Shown here piece by piece: positions 50,917 to 59,625 of a stretch of DNA of 64,000 nucleotides. Source of the stretch: JANNPJ01 sp965200525 (GTDB taxonomy: Bacteria; Actinomycetota; Actinomycetes; Actinomycetales; Kineosporiaceae); contig OZ241368.1 of assembly GCA_965200525.1 (NCBI GenBank), forward strand, positions 310,001 to 374,000, read 5' to 3'. Below the pieces are notes generated by a model. That model saw nothing but the letters and a program-made list of their open reading frames with translations, made no database searches and was not told the DNA's origin. The first letter of the stretch is position 1, and each line of letters starts with the position of its first letter. A program made the translations under genes and the position numbers.

Positions 50917-52329
50917 GTGATCAGCCGGGTCCTGCTGCTGGGAGCCAGTGGCGACCTGGCCGGCCGGTTCCTGCTGCCGGCCCTGGCCCGACTGGTCGCC
51001 TCGGCCCAGCTGCCCCGCGACCTTCGCGTCGTCGGGGCGGCACCGCAGAACTGGGACGACGAGCGGTTTCGCGACCACGTGGCCCAGCGGCTGCGCGATC
51101 ATGCCCCCGATCTGACGGATGACGTCCGGCAGGCCTTCGTCGAGCGACTGCGTTATCGCCGGGTGGATCTCGAGGATCAGCTCAGCGTCCGCGCGGCGGT
51201 GCAGGGTTTGTCCGACCCCGCCCCTGAACCCACGAGTTCGCAGCCGCCGGTCGCGGCCTATCTGGCCCTGCCGCCGGCGCTGTTCGCTTCGGCCATCCGG
51301 GCGCTGAGCGGGGTGGGGTTGCCGCCGGGCAGCCGGATCGCGGTGGAGAAGCCGTTCGGTGAGGACCGGGCCGGCGCGGTCTCGCTGAACGCCCTGCTGT
51401 CCACCGTGAGCCAGGTGGGCGGGCAGCAGGCGGTGTTCCGGGTCGACCACGCGCTGGGGATGCCGGCGGCCGCGGACCTGCTCGCGCTGCGCACCCGGGG
51501 GCGGTGGGCGCCGGTCTGGAACGGCTCTCACATCGATCAGGTCGACATCCTCTGGGAGGAAACTCTCGCCCTGGAGGGCCGGGCCAGCTTCTACGACCGG
51601 ACCGGCGCCGTGCGCGACGTCCTGCAGAACCACATGATCCAGATCCTGGCCCTGGTGGCGATGGACCTGCCCGGATCGCCGGACGACAAGGCCCTGCACG
51701 ACGCCAAGCTGGAGCTCCTGCGAGCGGTCGCCCCGATCCCGAGCGCCGAGCTGTCCTCGCGCACCCGCCGCGCGCGGTACGGAGCGGGAACCCTGGCCGT
51801 CACCGGCGCCGCGACCACCGGGTACGCGCAACAGGACGGTGTCGACCCGGCCCGCACGAGCGAGACCTATGCCGAGCTGGTGTTGCAGGTGGATCGCCCG
51901 CTCTGGGCGGGCACCCGGTTCGTGCTGCGGGCCGGCAAGGCGCTGGCGAGCGATCGTAAGGGCATCCTGATCCACTTCCGCAGCCAGACCCTGCCGCCGG
52001 ACGTGCGCGAGGCCCTCCCCCGATCCGGGCGGCTGTGGATCCCCATCGACGCCCCGCTCGCCCTCGACCATGCCCCGGCAATCTCGGGTGAGACCGACAC
52101 CGACGTCGCCACCCCTGCGGTGGACGGAGAGCTGCTCGCATACGAGCAGGTCCTGCTGGATGTGCTGACCGGCAGCGCTCGGCTCTCGGTCAGCGGCGAG
52201 GAGTCCGAGCAGGCCTGGAGGATCGTCGAACCGGTGCTGAAGGGCTGGGCCGAAGGGGGCGTCCCGATGGCCGAGTACCCCGCTGGTTCCCAGGGCCCCG
52301 AGCACCTCGCCGGCGTGATCAACGGCTGA
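50917..52329 (+). CDS. Divergent glucose-6-phosphate dehydrogenase
   Basis: 470 residues from GTG 50917. NADP motif RVLLLGASGDLAGRFLLPAL, EKPFGEDRAGAVSLNALL, catalytic RVDHALGM, GRASFYDRTGAVRDVLQNHM. In classic enzymes the catalytic block reads RIDHYLGK: the Asp-His pair is kept here but the lysine that contacts the sugar phosphate is Met. QNH is intact. Length is near the usual 480-500. The enzyme would oxidise glucose 6-phosphate or a related sugar phosphate with NADP or F420-independent chemistry; substrate may be altered. Confidence 0.9.
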   Translation: MISRVLLLGASGDLAGRFLLPALARLVASAQLPRDLRVVGAAPQNWDDERFRDHVAQRLRDHAPDLTDDVRQAFVERLRYRRVDLEDQLSVRAAVQGLSDPAPEPTSSQPPVAAYLALPPALFASAIRALSGVGLPPGSRIAVEKPFGEDRAGAVSLNALLSTVSQVGGQQAVFRVDHALGMPAAADLLALRTRGRWAPVWNGSHIDQVDILWEETLALEGRASFYDRTGAVRDVLQNHMIQILALVAMDLPGSPDDKALHDAKLELLRAVAPIPSAELSSRTRRARYGAGTLAVTGAATTGYAQQDGVDPARTSETYAELVLQVDRPLWAGTRFVLRAGKALASDRKGILIHFRSQTLPPDVREALPRSGRLWIPIDAPLALDHAPAISGETDTDVATPAVDGELLAYEQVLLDVLTGSARLSVSGEESEQAWRIVEPVLKGWAEGGVPMAEYPAGSQGPEHLAGVING

Positions 52330-52383
52330 GCCGGGCGCGGCCGAGCGATCGCAAGATCGCCCGAAATAGCGCTCTGTGCACGA

Positions 52384-52854
52384 TTACGGGGTCTGGTTCA
52401 GCACGGCCAGCCGCTCGCGGACCTTGTCACCGATGGCGGTGAGCACGTCGAGCTCGTTCTCGGTGAGCTGGTCGATGAACGCTTCGCGGACGTCGGACAC
52501 GTGTTGGGCTGCTGCGGCTTTGATCAGCTCGGTTCCCTGAGCGGTGATGCTCACCACCGCGCCCCGCTGATCGCTTTGGCACCGCTCGCGGGTGACCAGG
52601 CCGCGGTTCTGCATCCGGCCCAGGTGCTGGGACAGGCGGCTCTTCTCCCACCGCAGCAGCCCACCGAGCTCGAATGACCTCAACTGACCCTCCGCTGCCT
52701 CGGAGAGGTGGGCCAGCACCTGGTAGTCGGCATGAGAGATCCCGCTGCGGGTGCGCAGCCGGCGCTCGACGAACTCCATCAGGCCGTCCTGCATCGTCAT
52801 CAGGCTGCGCCAGGCCCGCTGTTCGCGCTCATCGAGCCATGGCGGCTGCGTCAT
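52384..52854 (-). CDS. MarR family transcriptional regulator
   Basis: 156 residues from ATG 52854 (ATG 52863 possible). Helices and wing: SGISHADYQVLAHLSEAAEG, LRWEKSRLSQHLGRMQNRGL, VTRERCQSDQRGAVVSITAQ. Divergent from the SDR-led operon, with two matching palindromes in between. Expected repressor of that operon. Confidence 0.94.
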   Translation of the reverse strand: MTQPPWLDEREQRAWRSLMTMQDGLMEFVERRLRTRSGISHADYQVLAHLSEAAEGQLRSFELGGLLRWEKSRLSQHLGRMQNRGLVTRERCQSDQRGAVVSITAQGTELIKAAAAQHVSDVREAFIDQLTENELDVLTAIGDKVRERLAVLNQTP

Positions 52855-52873
52855 GACACCCATCCTACGACGT

Positions 52874-52923
52874 GGTTGACATGTTAACCAATGGCGTTCT
52901 ACGTTCTGGTTAACACGTTAACC
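52874..52923. promoter_or_regulatory. Two MarR operator palindromes
   Basis: GGTTGACATGTTAACC (52874-52889, one mismatch) and GGTTAACACGTTAACC (52908-52923, perfect) are 16-bp palindromes with the same core, centres 34 bases apart. They lie between the divergent MarR and SDR genes. Confidence 0.88.
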
Positions 52924-52952
52924 AAATCGCCGACCAGAGAGGATCGACTCTC

Positions 52953-53651
52953 GTGAAGTCCATCGTGCTCATCGGGGCAACTCAGGGCATCGGCCGAGAA
53001 ATGGCCGCCGAGTACGCCCGCCAGGGAGCCCAGGTCGTCATCACCGGCCGCACCGAGCAGCGGGCCGCCGAGGTGGCCGGCGAACTGTCCAAGGACGTTG
53101 CCGGCACAGTCACCGGGCTCGCGCTCGACCTGACCCGCCCGGGCGAGATTGCCGAAGCGCTGAGCACGATCGAGCGGGTCGACCGGCTGGCCGTCATCGG
53201 CGCGGTCCGCGAGCGCAACTCCCTGGCGGACTACGACGTGGCCACCGCCACGCAACTGACAGTGACCAAGATCGTCGGCTACACGGCAGCCGTCAGTGCG
53301 CTCGCCCCGCGGATGACCCAGGACGCCTCGGTTTTGCTGTTCGGCGGCATGGCCAAGGAGTACCCGTTCCCCGGCTCGACCACCGTCACCGTGGTGAACG
53401 CCGCGGTCGCCGGCCTGATCCGGACGATGAGCGTCGAACTGTCACCGGTGCGGGTCAACGGCATTCACCCCGGCCCGGTCGAGGACAGTCCCTTCTGGCA
53501 GGGAAACACCCCGATGCTGGAGGCGTTCCGCACGATGTCGCTGACGCAGCGACTGGCCACCATGAGCGACATCGTGGACGGTTGCGTGTTTCTCCTGGAG
53601 AACCCTCTGGCCAACGGCATCGACCTGCGTCTGGACGGCGGCCGGGCCTGA
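52953..53651 (+). CDS. Short-chain dehydrogenase/reductase
   Basis: 232 residues from GTG 52953. Cofactor motif VLIGATQGIGREMAAEYARQ, VVITGRTEQRA. The usual Tyr-x-x-x-Lys is replaced: the region reads LFGGMAKEYPFPGSTTVTVV, and the catalytic Ser/Tyr pair is not obvious, so activity may differ. C-terminus VRVNGIHPGPVEDSPFWQGN and NGIDLRLDGGRA are family-typical. First gene of a three-gene set with an NADP-binding protein and a monooxygenase. Confidence 0.88.
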   Translation: MKSIVLIGATQGIGREMAAEYARQGAQVVITGRTEQRAAEVAGELSKDVAGTVTGLALDLTRPGEIAEALSTIERVDRLAVIGAVRERNSLADYDVATATQLTVTKIVGYTAAVSALAPRMTQDASVLLFGGMAKEYPFPGSTTVTVVNAAVAGLIRTMSVELSPVRVNGIHPGPVEDSPFWQGNTPMLEAFRTMSLTQRLATMSDIVDGCVFLLENPLANGIDLRLDGGRA

Positions 53652-53688
53652 AATCTGTTTCCTGTCAACACCACTGAAGGAGAAGACA

Positions 53689-54231
53689 ATGAAGATTGTC
53701 ACGATCGGACGAGGGACCATCGGCGGCGGACTGGCCCGCCTGTGGCGCCGGGCCGGGCACGACGTCACCGAACTCGGCCGCGACGGCGGAGACGCCTCGG
53801 ACGCGGACGTGGTCCTGGTGGCCGTGCCGGGCAGTCAGATCTCGCCCGCCCTGGCCACGGTGAGCGGACTGCAGGGGAAGATCGCCATCGACGCGACCAA
53901 CATCATGCCGGGGCGCCAGGGAGACTTCCCGTCGTACGCCGATGAGGTGAAGTCCTTCACCGGCGGCCCCGTGGCCAAGAGCTTCAACATGAACTTCGGT
54001 GCCCTCCTCGACGTCGCGAGCCAACAGCGCGTGCGCCCGAGCAACTGGTACGTCGCCGACGAGGATGCCCGAGAGGTCACCGAGCAGCTCATCCGGGACG
54101 CCGGCTATGACCCGGTTCGGGTCGGGGACCTCTCTCGCGCCCGTGAATTCGAGGACGCCGTCTGGCTCCTGATGGGGATCCAGCCGGTGGGCGGGGTGTT
54201 CTACCGATTCGCCGTCCCCGGCGAGCTCTGA
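53689..54231 (+). CDS. NADPH-dependent F420 reductase-like / NADP-binding protein
   Basis: 180 residues; GAAGGAG before the ATG. Rossmann start MKIVTIGRGTIGGGLARLWR, GHDVTELGRDGG, ADVVLVAVPGSQISPALATV, GKIAIDATNIMPGR and VAKSFNMNFGALLDVA follow the order of the NADP_oxido/F420H2:NADP reductase family. Likely partners with the SDR and monooxygenase in one redox pathway. Confidence 0.9.
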   Translation: MKIVTIGRGTIGGGLARLWRRAGHDVTELGRDGGDASDADVVLVAVPGSQISPALATVSGLQGKIAIDATNIMPGRQGDFPSYADEVKSFTGGPVAKSFNMNFGALLDVASQQRVRPSNWYVADEDAREVTEQLIRDAGYDPVRVGDLSRAREFEDAVWLLMGIQPVGGVFYRFAVPGEL

Positions 54232-54302
54232 TCGTGAACCTCGATCCGACCACGCCCTCAGGAAGACCGTCTCAGACAATGACAGAGCAAAGGAGCACGA
54301 CC

Positions 54303-54638
54303 ATGTCGACCTTCGTCTTCGTGAATCACCTGCAGGCCAAGGACGGTAAGCAGGAGGAGCTCATCAAGCTGCTGCGTGAGTTCGCCGTCTCCATCCATGC
54401 CGAAGCCGGCGGAGTGCACTACTCGGTTCACCGGGCGATCGATGACAAGACCGGACCACTGACCGTGATTCAGGCGTTCACGTCGGTCGAGGCGTTCGAG
54501 GAGCACGGTGCCTGGATGGGCCCGAACGTCCCGAAGCTTCTCCCCCTGCTCGCCTCACCGCCGAACCCTCCGGTCCTGCTGGAGCAGGTTCCGCTCACCG
54601 GGCACGTTCGAGAGTCGTTCTCCGCCGAGCCGCTCTGA
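54303..54638 (+). CDS. Antibiotic biosynthesis monooxygenase (ABM) family protein
   Basis: 111 residues from ATG 54303 (AAAGGAG nine bases upstream). Dimeric ferredoxin-like fold: STFVFVNHLQAKDGKQEELI, LREFAVSIHAEAGGVHYSVH, IDDKTGPLTVIQAFTSVEAF. Similar to quinol monooxygenase YgiN. Third gene of the MarR-controlled set. Confidence 0.92.
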   Translation: MSTFVFVNHLQAKDGKQEELIKLLREFAVSIHAEAGGVHYSVHRAIDDKTGPLTVIQAFTSVEAFEEHGAWMGPNVPKLLPLLASPPNPPVLLEQVPLTGHVRESFSAEPL

Positions 54639-54655
54639 CCCGGGCGCACGCTGGA

Positions 54656-55858
54656 TCATCGCCGGTTGGCCGAGGAGCCCATGCTCGGGACCACGTGCAG
54701 CAGCAGGGCCGCACCGACCAGGATCGCGCCGGTCAGGGCGAGCGCGGACACCGGCCCGGCGGCCAGCTCGTGAGCTCCGATCAGGGCGCCCCCGCAGATG
54801 CCCACATTGCTCATCGCGTTGACCACGGCCGGCCCGGCATCGGGCGCGTCCGGGACAGCCAGCAGCGCCGCCGCCTGGGTCAGGGTCGGGCTGGCCCCCC
54901 AGGCCAGGCCCCAGACGACGACGATGACGACGGTGAACGCGGTGGCCTGCGTGAACCACAGGCCGATCAGGCAGGCCGCCATCACCACCATGGTCACGCT
55001 CAAAGCGGCACGGGGCCTGCGGTCGGCAACGGCACCGGCCAGGGCCAGGCCGATCAGCCCGGCCACGCCAAACCCGAGCAGGACCGCGCTGACCGCGAGC
55101 CGGCCTACGCCCGCGAACCGCAGCATCGGGGTGATGAAGGTGTAGGCCGTGAAATGGCCGACGAAGAACAGCGCGATGACGGCGGCGACGAGCAGCAGGC
55201 GGGGGCGACGCAGCGCCGCCAGGACCGACTGCTCCGGTGCCGTCGTGGGGGGCGTAAAAGGCAACAACCGGGCGACGGCCACGGCCAGGAGCAGCAGCAG
55301 TACGGCCGAACCGGCAAACACCCAGCGCCAGCCGATGGCCGTGCCCAGCGTGGTGCCCGCCGGGACGCCGAGTGAGAAGGCCAGCCCCGGGCCGGACATG
55401 ACCATCGCCACCGCCCGGCCGGCCTGTGCCCGGGGCACCAGGGCCACCGCCTCACTGATGACCACGGCGAAGAACGCGGCGTGGGCCAGGCCGCCCAGCA
55501 GTCGTGCCGCCAGCGCCAGGGCGTAGATGGTGCTGGCCGCGAACAGGGCGTTGCTGACTGCATAGATGACCAGGAGCGCGATGAGGACCGTCCGGCGCGG
55601 CAGTCGCTGCACGGCGGCGGCCAGCGGAATCGATCCCAGGGCCACGACGGCGGCATAGCCGGACACGAGCACGCCGATCCGGGACTCGCTGACGTGCAGG
55701 CCCTGGCTGATCGAGGGCAGCAGGCCGACCGGCAGCATCTCGGTGGTGACGGCGGCGCACGTGGCCGCGGCCAGCAGGAAAAGCAGTCCCTTCGGCAACG
55801 CAGGCAGGTCCGCACGCTCGCGGACGGCAGGATCCGGCGGGGAAGACTGCCTCACCAT
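54656..55858 (-). CDS. MFS exporter, 12-TMS (AraJ/CmlA-like)
   Basis: 400 residues; GGAGGTGAGG precedes ATG 55858. About twelve transmembrane segments. Motifs TTEMLPVGLLPSISQGLHVS, SRIGVLVSGYAAVVALGSIP and LARLLGGLAHAAFFAVVISE are those of the DHA1 sugar/chloramphenicol efflux group. A palindromic site lies in its promoter region; the TetR gene immediately upstream and co-directional is the likely regulator. Confidence 0.93.
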   Translation of the reverse strand: MVRQSSPPDPAVRERADLPALPKGLLFLLAAATCAAVTTEMLPVGLLPSISQGLHVSESRIGVLVSGYAAVVALGSIPLAAAVQRLPRRTVLIALLVIYAVSNALFAASTIYALALAARLLGGLAHAAFFAVVISEAVALVPRAQAGRAVAMVMSGPGLAFSLGVPAGTTLGTAIGWRWVFAGSAVLLLLLAVAVARLLPFTPPTTAPEQSVLAALRRPRLLLVAAVIALFFVGHFTAYTFITPMLRFAGVGRLAVSAVLLGFGVAGLIGLALAGAVADRRPRAALSVTMVVMAACLIGLWFTQATAFTVVIVVVWGLAWGASPTLTQAAALLAVPDAPDAGPAVVNAMSNVGICGGALIGAHELAAGPVSALALTGAILVGAALLLHVVPSMGSSANRR

Positions 55859-55918
55859 GACCTCACCTCCAGCGCGCGTTCACGGGCCTTGGTCGAGTCT
55901 GTCCCTCGGCCATCGGAT

Positions 55919-55939
55919 TAAACTCTACCTCAGAGTTTA
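55919..55939. promoter_or_regulatory. Palindromic operator upstream of the MFS gene
   Basis: Perfect 8-base arms taaactct and agagttta around acctc, AT-rich in a GC-rich setting, 60 bases before the MFS start. Confidence 0.75.
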
Positions 55940-55995
55940 TTTGGGTGCATGGGATGAGCCGTCCGTCGCGGATGGTCCACCGCCTACCCACGGCG

Positions 55996-56598
55996 TCAGA
56001 GGTGTAGGCCGACCAGCTTCGTCAGGAAGCGGTCGAGCTGGTCGGCCAGGGGTGGCCAGGGCAGGTCGGGTTCGTTGATGCGCTGAGCCAGCATGCCGTT
56101 GACGGCCGTACGCAGGTCGATCGCCACAGTGAGCGCGTCGTCGGGCGGGGCGACGCCGGCGTCCATGCAGCGTTGGACGGCGGTGCGGGTGCGCTCGACC
56201 ATGACCTCCTTGAACGGCATGCCGAGGCGGCGGTGGACGCCGCTCTCGTGCAGCACTTTGTACAGGCCCGGGTGAGTCTGGGCCCACTCGGCCTGGGCCA
56301 GAATGCGGGCCCGCAGCTGGTCAGCGGGGCGCTGGGCCGCGGCCGCGGCGGCGTCGCCGGCGGCCACGACGTCTTCGTGGCAGCGCTGGGTGGCGGCCAG
56401 CACGAGGGCGTCGCGGTCAGGGAAGTAGAGGTACACCGAGGTCGCGGCCACGCAGACGGCGCGCGCGACCGCCCGCAGCGAGAGCGCCTGATCGTCACCG
56501 AGTTCGTCCAGCATGCGCACGCCGGCGGTCAGGATCTGCTCGCGCAGCAGGTCGCCCTGCCCGCGGGTGTTCTGCTTGCGCCGGCCCGTCGTGTCCAT
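55996..56598 (-). CDS. TetR family transcriptional regulator
   Basis: 200 residues. LREQILTAGVRMLDELGDDQ, ALSLRAVARAVCVAATSVYL, YFPDRDALVLAATQ form the helix-turn-helix; C-terminal half is the TetR_C_13-like group with EVMVERTRTAVQRCMDAGV. Co-directional with the exporter downstream and divergent from the HbpS-like gene; may regulate either. Confidence 0.92.
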   Translation of the reverse strand: MDTTGRRKQNTRGQGDLLREQILTAGVRMLDELGDDQALSLRAVARAVCVAATSVYLYFPDRDALVLAATQRCHEDVVAAGDAAAAAAQRPADQLRARILAQAEWAQTHPGLYKVLHESGVHRRLGMPFKEVMVERTRTAVQRCMDAGVAPPDDALTVAIDLRTAVNGMLAQRINEPDLPWPPLADQLDRFLTKLVGLHL

Positions 56599-56707
56599 CT
56601 CCGCCAGGATAGCTGGACACCTATTGCGCTACACCTGTACTTCAATCATGCTGTGAGCACGTCCTGCTCACGCAGCGCCGCTGCCGGCACAAACTCAGGG
56701 GATCGCT

Positions 56708-57118
56708 ATGCCGTTGACGCTCCACGAGGCCCAGACCGTCATCGCCGGCGCACACGAGCGCGCCGCCCAGATCGCCGCACCGGTCACGGTCGCGGTCGTC
56801 GACGAAGGTGGACACCTGCAGGCCCTGGGCCGCATGAACGGCGCACCACCGCTCTCGGCCCAGATCGCCGAGGTCAAAGCGGCCAGCGTGGCCCTCTTCC
56901 GACGCGACGGTGCCGTACTGCGCACCATGCAGGAGAACTCGCCCGGCTTCTTCGCCCAGCTGGATGCGGCCGTGCGGGTGCCCATCCTGGTGGGGGCCGG
57001 CGCGGTCCTCATCATGCGCGGCGACACCGTGCTCGGGGCGCTGGCGGTGAGCGGCGGGACGGTCCCCGGGCAGGACGATGAATGCGCCGAAGCTGCGCTC
57101 GCCGTCCTGGCCCCCTAG
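56708..57118 (+). CDS. GlcG/HbpS family heme-binding-type protein
   Basis: 136 residues. LTLHEAQTVIAGAHERAAQI, APVTVAVVDEGGHLQALGRM, SAQIAEVKAASVALFRRDGA and GDTVLGALAVSGGTVPGQDD follow the family closely. Members bind heme or act as small-molecule-binding accessory proteins. Single gene, divergent from the TetR regulator. Confidence 0.93.
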   Translation: MPLTLHEAQTVIAGAHERAAQIAAPVTVAVVDEGGHLQALGRMNGAPPLSAQIAEVKAASVALFRRDGAVLRTMQENSPGFFAQLDAAVRVPILVGAGAVLIMRGDTVLGALAVSGGTVPGQDDECAEAALAVLAP

Positions 57119-57216
57119 CTACGAGATGCGATGATTCGCACGGATGCGTCGGCAATGACCGGTAACGTACCCCTGATCATTCAGCGCCGATTGGCGCAGT
57201 TGCGGTCGGGGGGACC

Positions 57217-58269
57217 ATGCGCCACATCAAGGCCCTGGACGGGGTGCGAGCTTTCGCGGTGCTCGGCGTCTTCGCCCACCATCTGAGTCTGCCGATGTCG
57301 GAGGGCAGTTGGCTGGGCGTCGACGTCTTCTTCGTCCTGTCCGGCTACCTGATCACCACCCTGCTGGTGCGCGAGCACGAGCGCACGGGCGCGATTGCGC
57401 TGGGCCGCTTCTACCTGCGGCGTCTGCTACGGCTGTACCCGGCCCTGCTGGTGGTGGTCGTGGTCGGACTGCTGTTCGCGCCGACCCTCGCACCCCCTGG
57501 GTCGTTCAGCAGCTACCTCGCCATTGCCGCCCTGGCGGCCACCTACACCACGGATCTCGCGATCCTGATCACCGGCCGGGACAACTTCGGGGCCCTGACC
57601 CACACCTGGAGCCTGGCCGTCGAGGAGCAGTTCTACCTGTTGTGGCCGCTGGCCCTGATCACCATCCTCAAGCGTCGCGGCAACGTCACGTTCTGGGCGC
57701 TAATCGGAGCCTCGGCGTCCCTGACCCTGCTGATCTACTCCCTCCTGACCACCACCGGCCAGCTCGCCTACTACTACCCAATGACCCGCGCCTACGAACT
57801 GCTCCTGGGGTGCGCACTGGCCACGTGGCTGAGGCAGCGCGAGCACCGTTCAGCCGCGGCCCTGCCGACGTGGGCCGCGGCCGTGGGCGGTGGCGGTCTG
57901 GTGGCGTTGCTCGTGACGGTCGACCAGCTGGGCAGCACCCGGGCCATGCCGGCGGGCATCGCGATCGCCGGAGTGCTGTCCTGCCTCCTGGTCGGCGGCC
58001 TCGCCGCGGGCGAGGACGGGCGGGTCGCCCGGGTACTCTCCCTGCGCCCGCTGGTCGCCCTCGGTCGCATCTCCTACGGCGTCTACCTCTGGCACTTCCC
58101 GGTGATCTCAGTGCTGGCCCGCTACCTTCACACCGCCAAACCCCTCACCACCGGGGTCGACCTGGCCGTCACCATCGCCCTGGCCGCGGCGTCGAGCCGC
58201 TGGGTCGAGCGGCCGTTCATGAAGATGAAGGATGCTCTCGGCCGTCAGCGCGAGCCGGTCGCCGCGTAG
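57217..58269 (+). CDS. Membrane acyltransferase (acyltransferase 3 family)
   Basis: 350 residues; GGGGGG just before the ATG. Typical start HIKALDGVRAFAVLGVFAHH with the catalytic His, then SWLGVDVFFVLSGYLITTLL, RFYLRRLLRLYPALLVVVVV, WSLAVEEQFYLLWPLALITI, and SYGVYLWHFPVISVLARYLH. About ten transmembrane segments. These enzymes O-acylate peptidoglycan, lipids or exopolysaccharide. No C-terminal SGNH domain. Confidence 0.93.
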   Translation: MRHIKALDGVRAFAVLGVFAHHLSLPMSEGSWLGVDVFFVLSGYLITTLLVREHERTGAIALGRFYLRRLLRLYPALLVVVVVGLLFAPTLAPPGSFSSYLAIAALAATYTTDLAILITGRDNFGALTHTWSLAVEEQFYLLWPLALITILKRRGNVTFWALIGASASLTLLIYSLLTTTGQLAYYYPMTRAYELLLGCALATWLRQREHRSAAALPTWAAAVGGGGLVALLVTVDQLGSTRAMPAGIAIAGVLSCLLVGGLAAGEDGRVARVLSLRPLVALGRISYGVYLWHFPVISVLARYLHTAKPLTTGVDLAVTIALAAASSRWVERPFMKMKDALGRQREPVAA

Positions 58270-58331
58270 GCGCCGCGTAGGCGCCGCCAGCGGCATTGAT
58301 CGAGCCGCAGGTCTCGTGCACAGTGGTCGGC

Positions 58332-58913
58332 GTGCCGTTTCGATCTCCGCCCCCCAGCGCCGCCTGGGCCCACCAGGAGGCGCGCTCAGGCTTCGAGGTC
58401 GTCTTCTTCGAGACCGTCGATGACGCGCACCTGATCACCGGCTGCACCACCGCCGTCGAGGAGGGCCAGTTCTGGGTGGTCGACTACGTCATCGAGGTCG
58501 ATGCGGGCTGGCGCACTCGCAGCGCCCGCGTGAGCGGGCGCTCCCGCACCGGCCATCACGCGCGCCTGCTGCAGGGCGACGGGGACGGGCGATGGCTGGT
58601 CGACGGGCACCCGGCGCCGCAGTTGGACGGCTGCCTGGATGTGGACCTGGAGTCCTCCGCCCTGACGAACGCCCTGCCCGTGCACCGCCTCGCGCTCCCC
58701 ACCGGTGCGAGCGCCCAGGCGCCGGCCGCCTACGTGCACGCCCTCGACCTGAGCGTCGAGCGCCTGGAGCAGCACTACGCCCGCACTAGTGACCAGAACG
58801 GCCACCAGCGCTACGACTACGCGGCCCCGTCCTTCGACTTCTCCTGCGAACTGGTCTATGACGAGGCCGGCCTCGTGCTGGCCTACCCAGGCATCGCCGC
58901 TCGCGCCGCCTGA
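58332..58913 (+). CDS. Putative glycolipid-binding family protein
   Basis: About 193 residues from GTG 58332 (ATG/TTG 58296 possible). Begins AWAHQEARSGFEVVFFETVD and contains GQFWVVDYVIEVDAGWRTRS, GDGDGRWLVDGHPAPQLDGC, LDVDLESSALTNALPVHRLA and QRYDYAAPSFDFSCELVYDE, the pattern of the PF06475 family. Molecular function is not established. Stands alone between the acyltransferase and a convergent TetR gene. Confidence 0.85.
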   Translation: MPFRSPPPSAAWAHQEARSGFEVVFFETVDDAHLITGCTTAVEEGQFWVVDYVIEVDAGWRTRSARVSGRSRTGHHARLLQGDGDGRWLVDGHPAPQLDGCLDVDLESSALTNALPVHRLALPTGASAQAPAAYVHALDLSVERLEQHYARTSDQNGHQRYDYAAPSFDFSCELVYDEAGLVLAYPGIAARAA

Positions 58914-58952
58914 GCCGCGGATCCCGCACCGAACCGCTCGGCAACTGGGCCG

Positions 58953-59525
58953 TCAGGATCCTGGTCCTGCTGGCGGGCGCAGCCCATCGATTACGAGCTC
59001 GACCAACCGTTCGGCGCCATCGTCGGCCAGGACCAGGAGTCCGATCACCCGGACCAGGTCGGTGGTGGTCAGATCCGCCCGCACCGCCCCGGACGCCTTG
59101 GCCGAGGCGAGGATCTCGTCCAGGGAAGCAATGATCGACGCGTTGGCCCGGCGCAGCCGGGGATCGGCGTCCCGAGCCTCGATGAACCAATGATCGAAGG
59201 GCTTGCGAACGCTGAGACGGCGCCTCACCCATTCATGGACGATGGCGGTGAGCGCCTCCCAGCCCTCGTGCTCGGCCCGTGCCTGCTGCACGACCTCGCC
59301 GACCTGCTCGTAGAGGTATTCGACTACCGCCTGGGTGAGCCTGGCTCGGTCGGGAAAGTGCCGGTAGAGCGTTCCCACCCCTACGCCGGCCTGGGCGGCC
59401 AGTTCCTCCATCGGCACCTCGACGCCGCGCAGCGCGAAGACCTGGGCCGTGCGGTGGATGATCTGCTCGCGCCGGCGGCGTGTGTCCGCTCGAGGCGCCC
59501 GCGCGGTCGCTGATGACCCGGCCAT
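58953..59525 (-). CDS. TetR family transcriptional regulator
   Basis: 190 residues from ATG 59525, with GAGGAGG six bases upstream; a longer frame to 59795 runs into the divergent gene. Helix-turn-helix ADTRRRREQIIHRTAQVFAL, RGVEVPMEELAAQAGVGVGT, LYRHFPDRARLTQAVVE. Divergent from the MFS exporter with two palindromes between; predicted repressor of it. Confidence 0.94.
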   Translation of the reverse strand: MAGSSATARAPRADTRRRREQIIHRTAQVFALRGVEVPMEELAAQAGVGVGTLYRHFPDRARLTQAVVEYLYEQVGEVVQQARAEHEGWEALTAIVHEWVRRRLSVRKPFDHWFIEARDADPRLRRANASIIASLDEILASAKASGAVRADLTTTDLVRVIGLLVLADDGAERLVELVIDGLRPPAGPGS

Positions 59526-59550
59526 CGTCGACCTCCTCGTGCGACCTAGG

Positions 59551-59606
59551 CGGAAGGAATTCTTCCGTTCTGATGCTAGCCTGCCCGAGCGGAGGAAATC
59601 CTTCCG
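59551..59606. promoter_or_regulatory. Two TetR operator palindromes
   Basis: cggaaggaattcttccg (59551-59567) and cggaggaaatccttccg (59590-59606) are 17-bp near-palindromes of one consensus, 39 bases centre to centre, between the divergent TetR and exporter genes. Confidence 0.88.
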
Positions 59607-59625
59607 GTTAGAAGGATGGGGCGAC

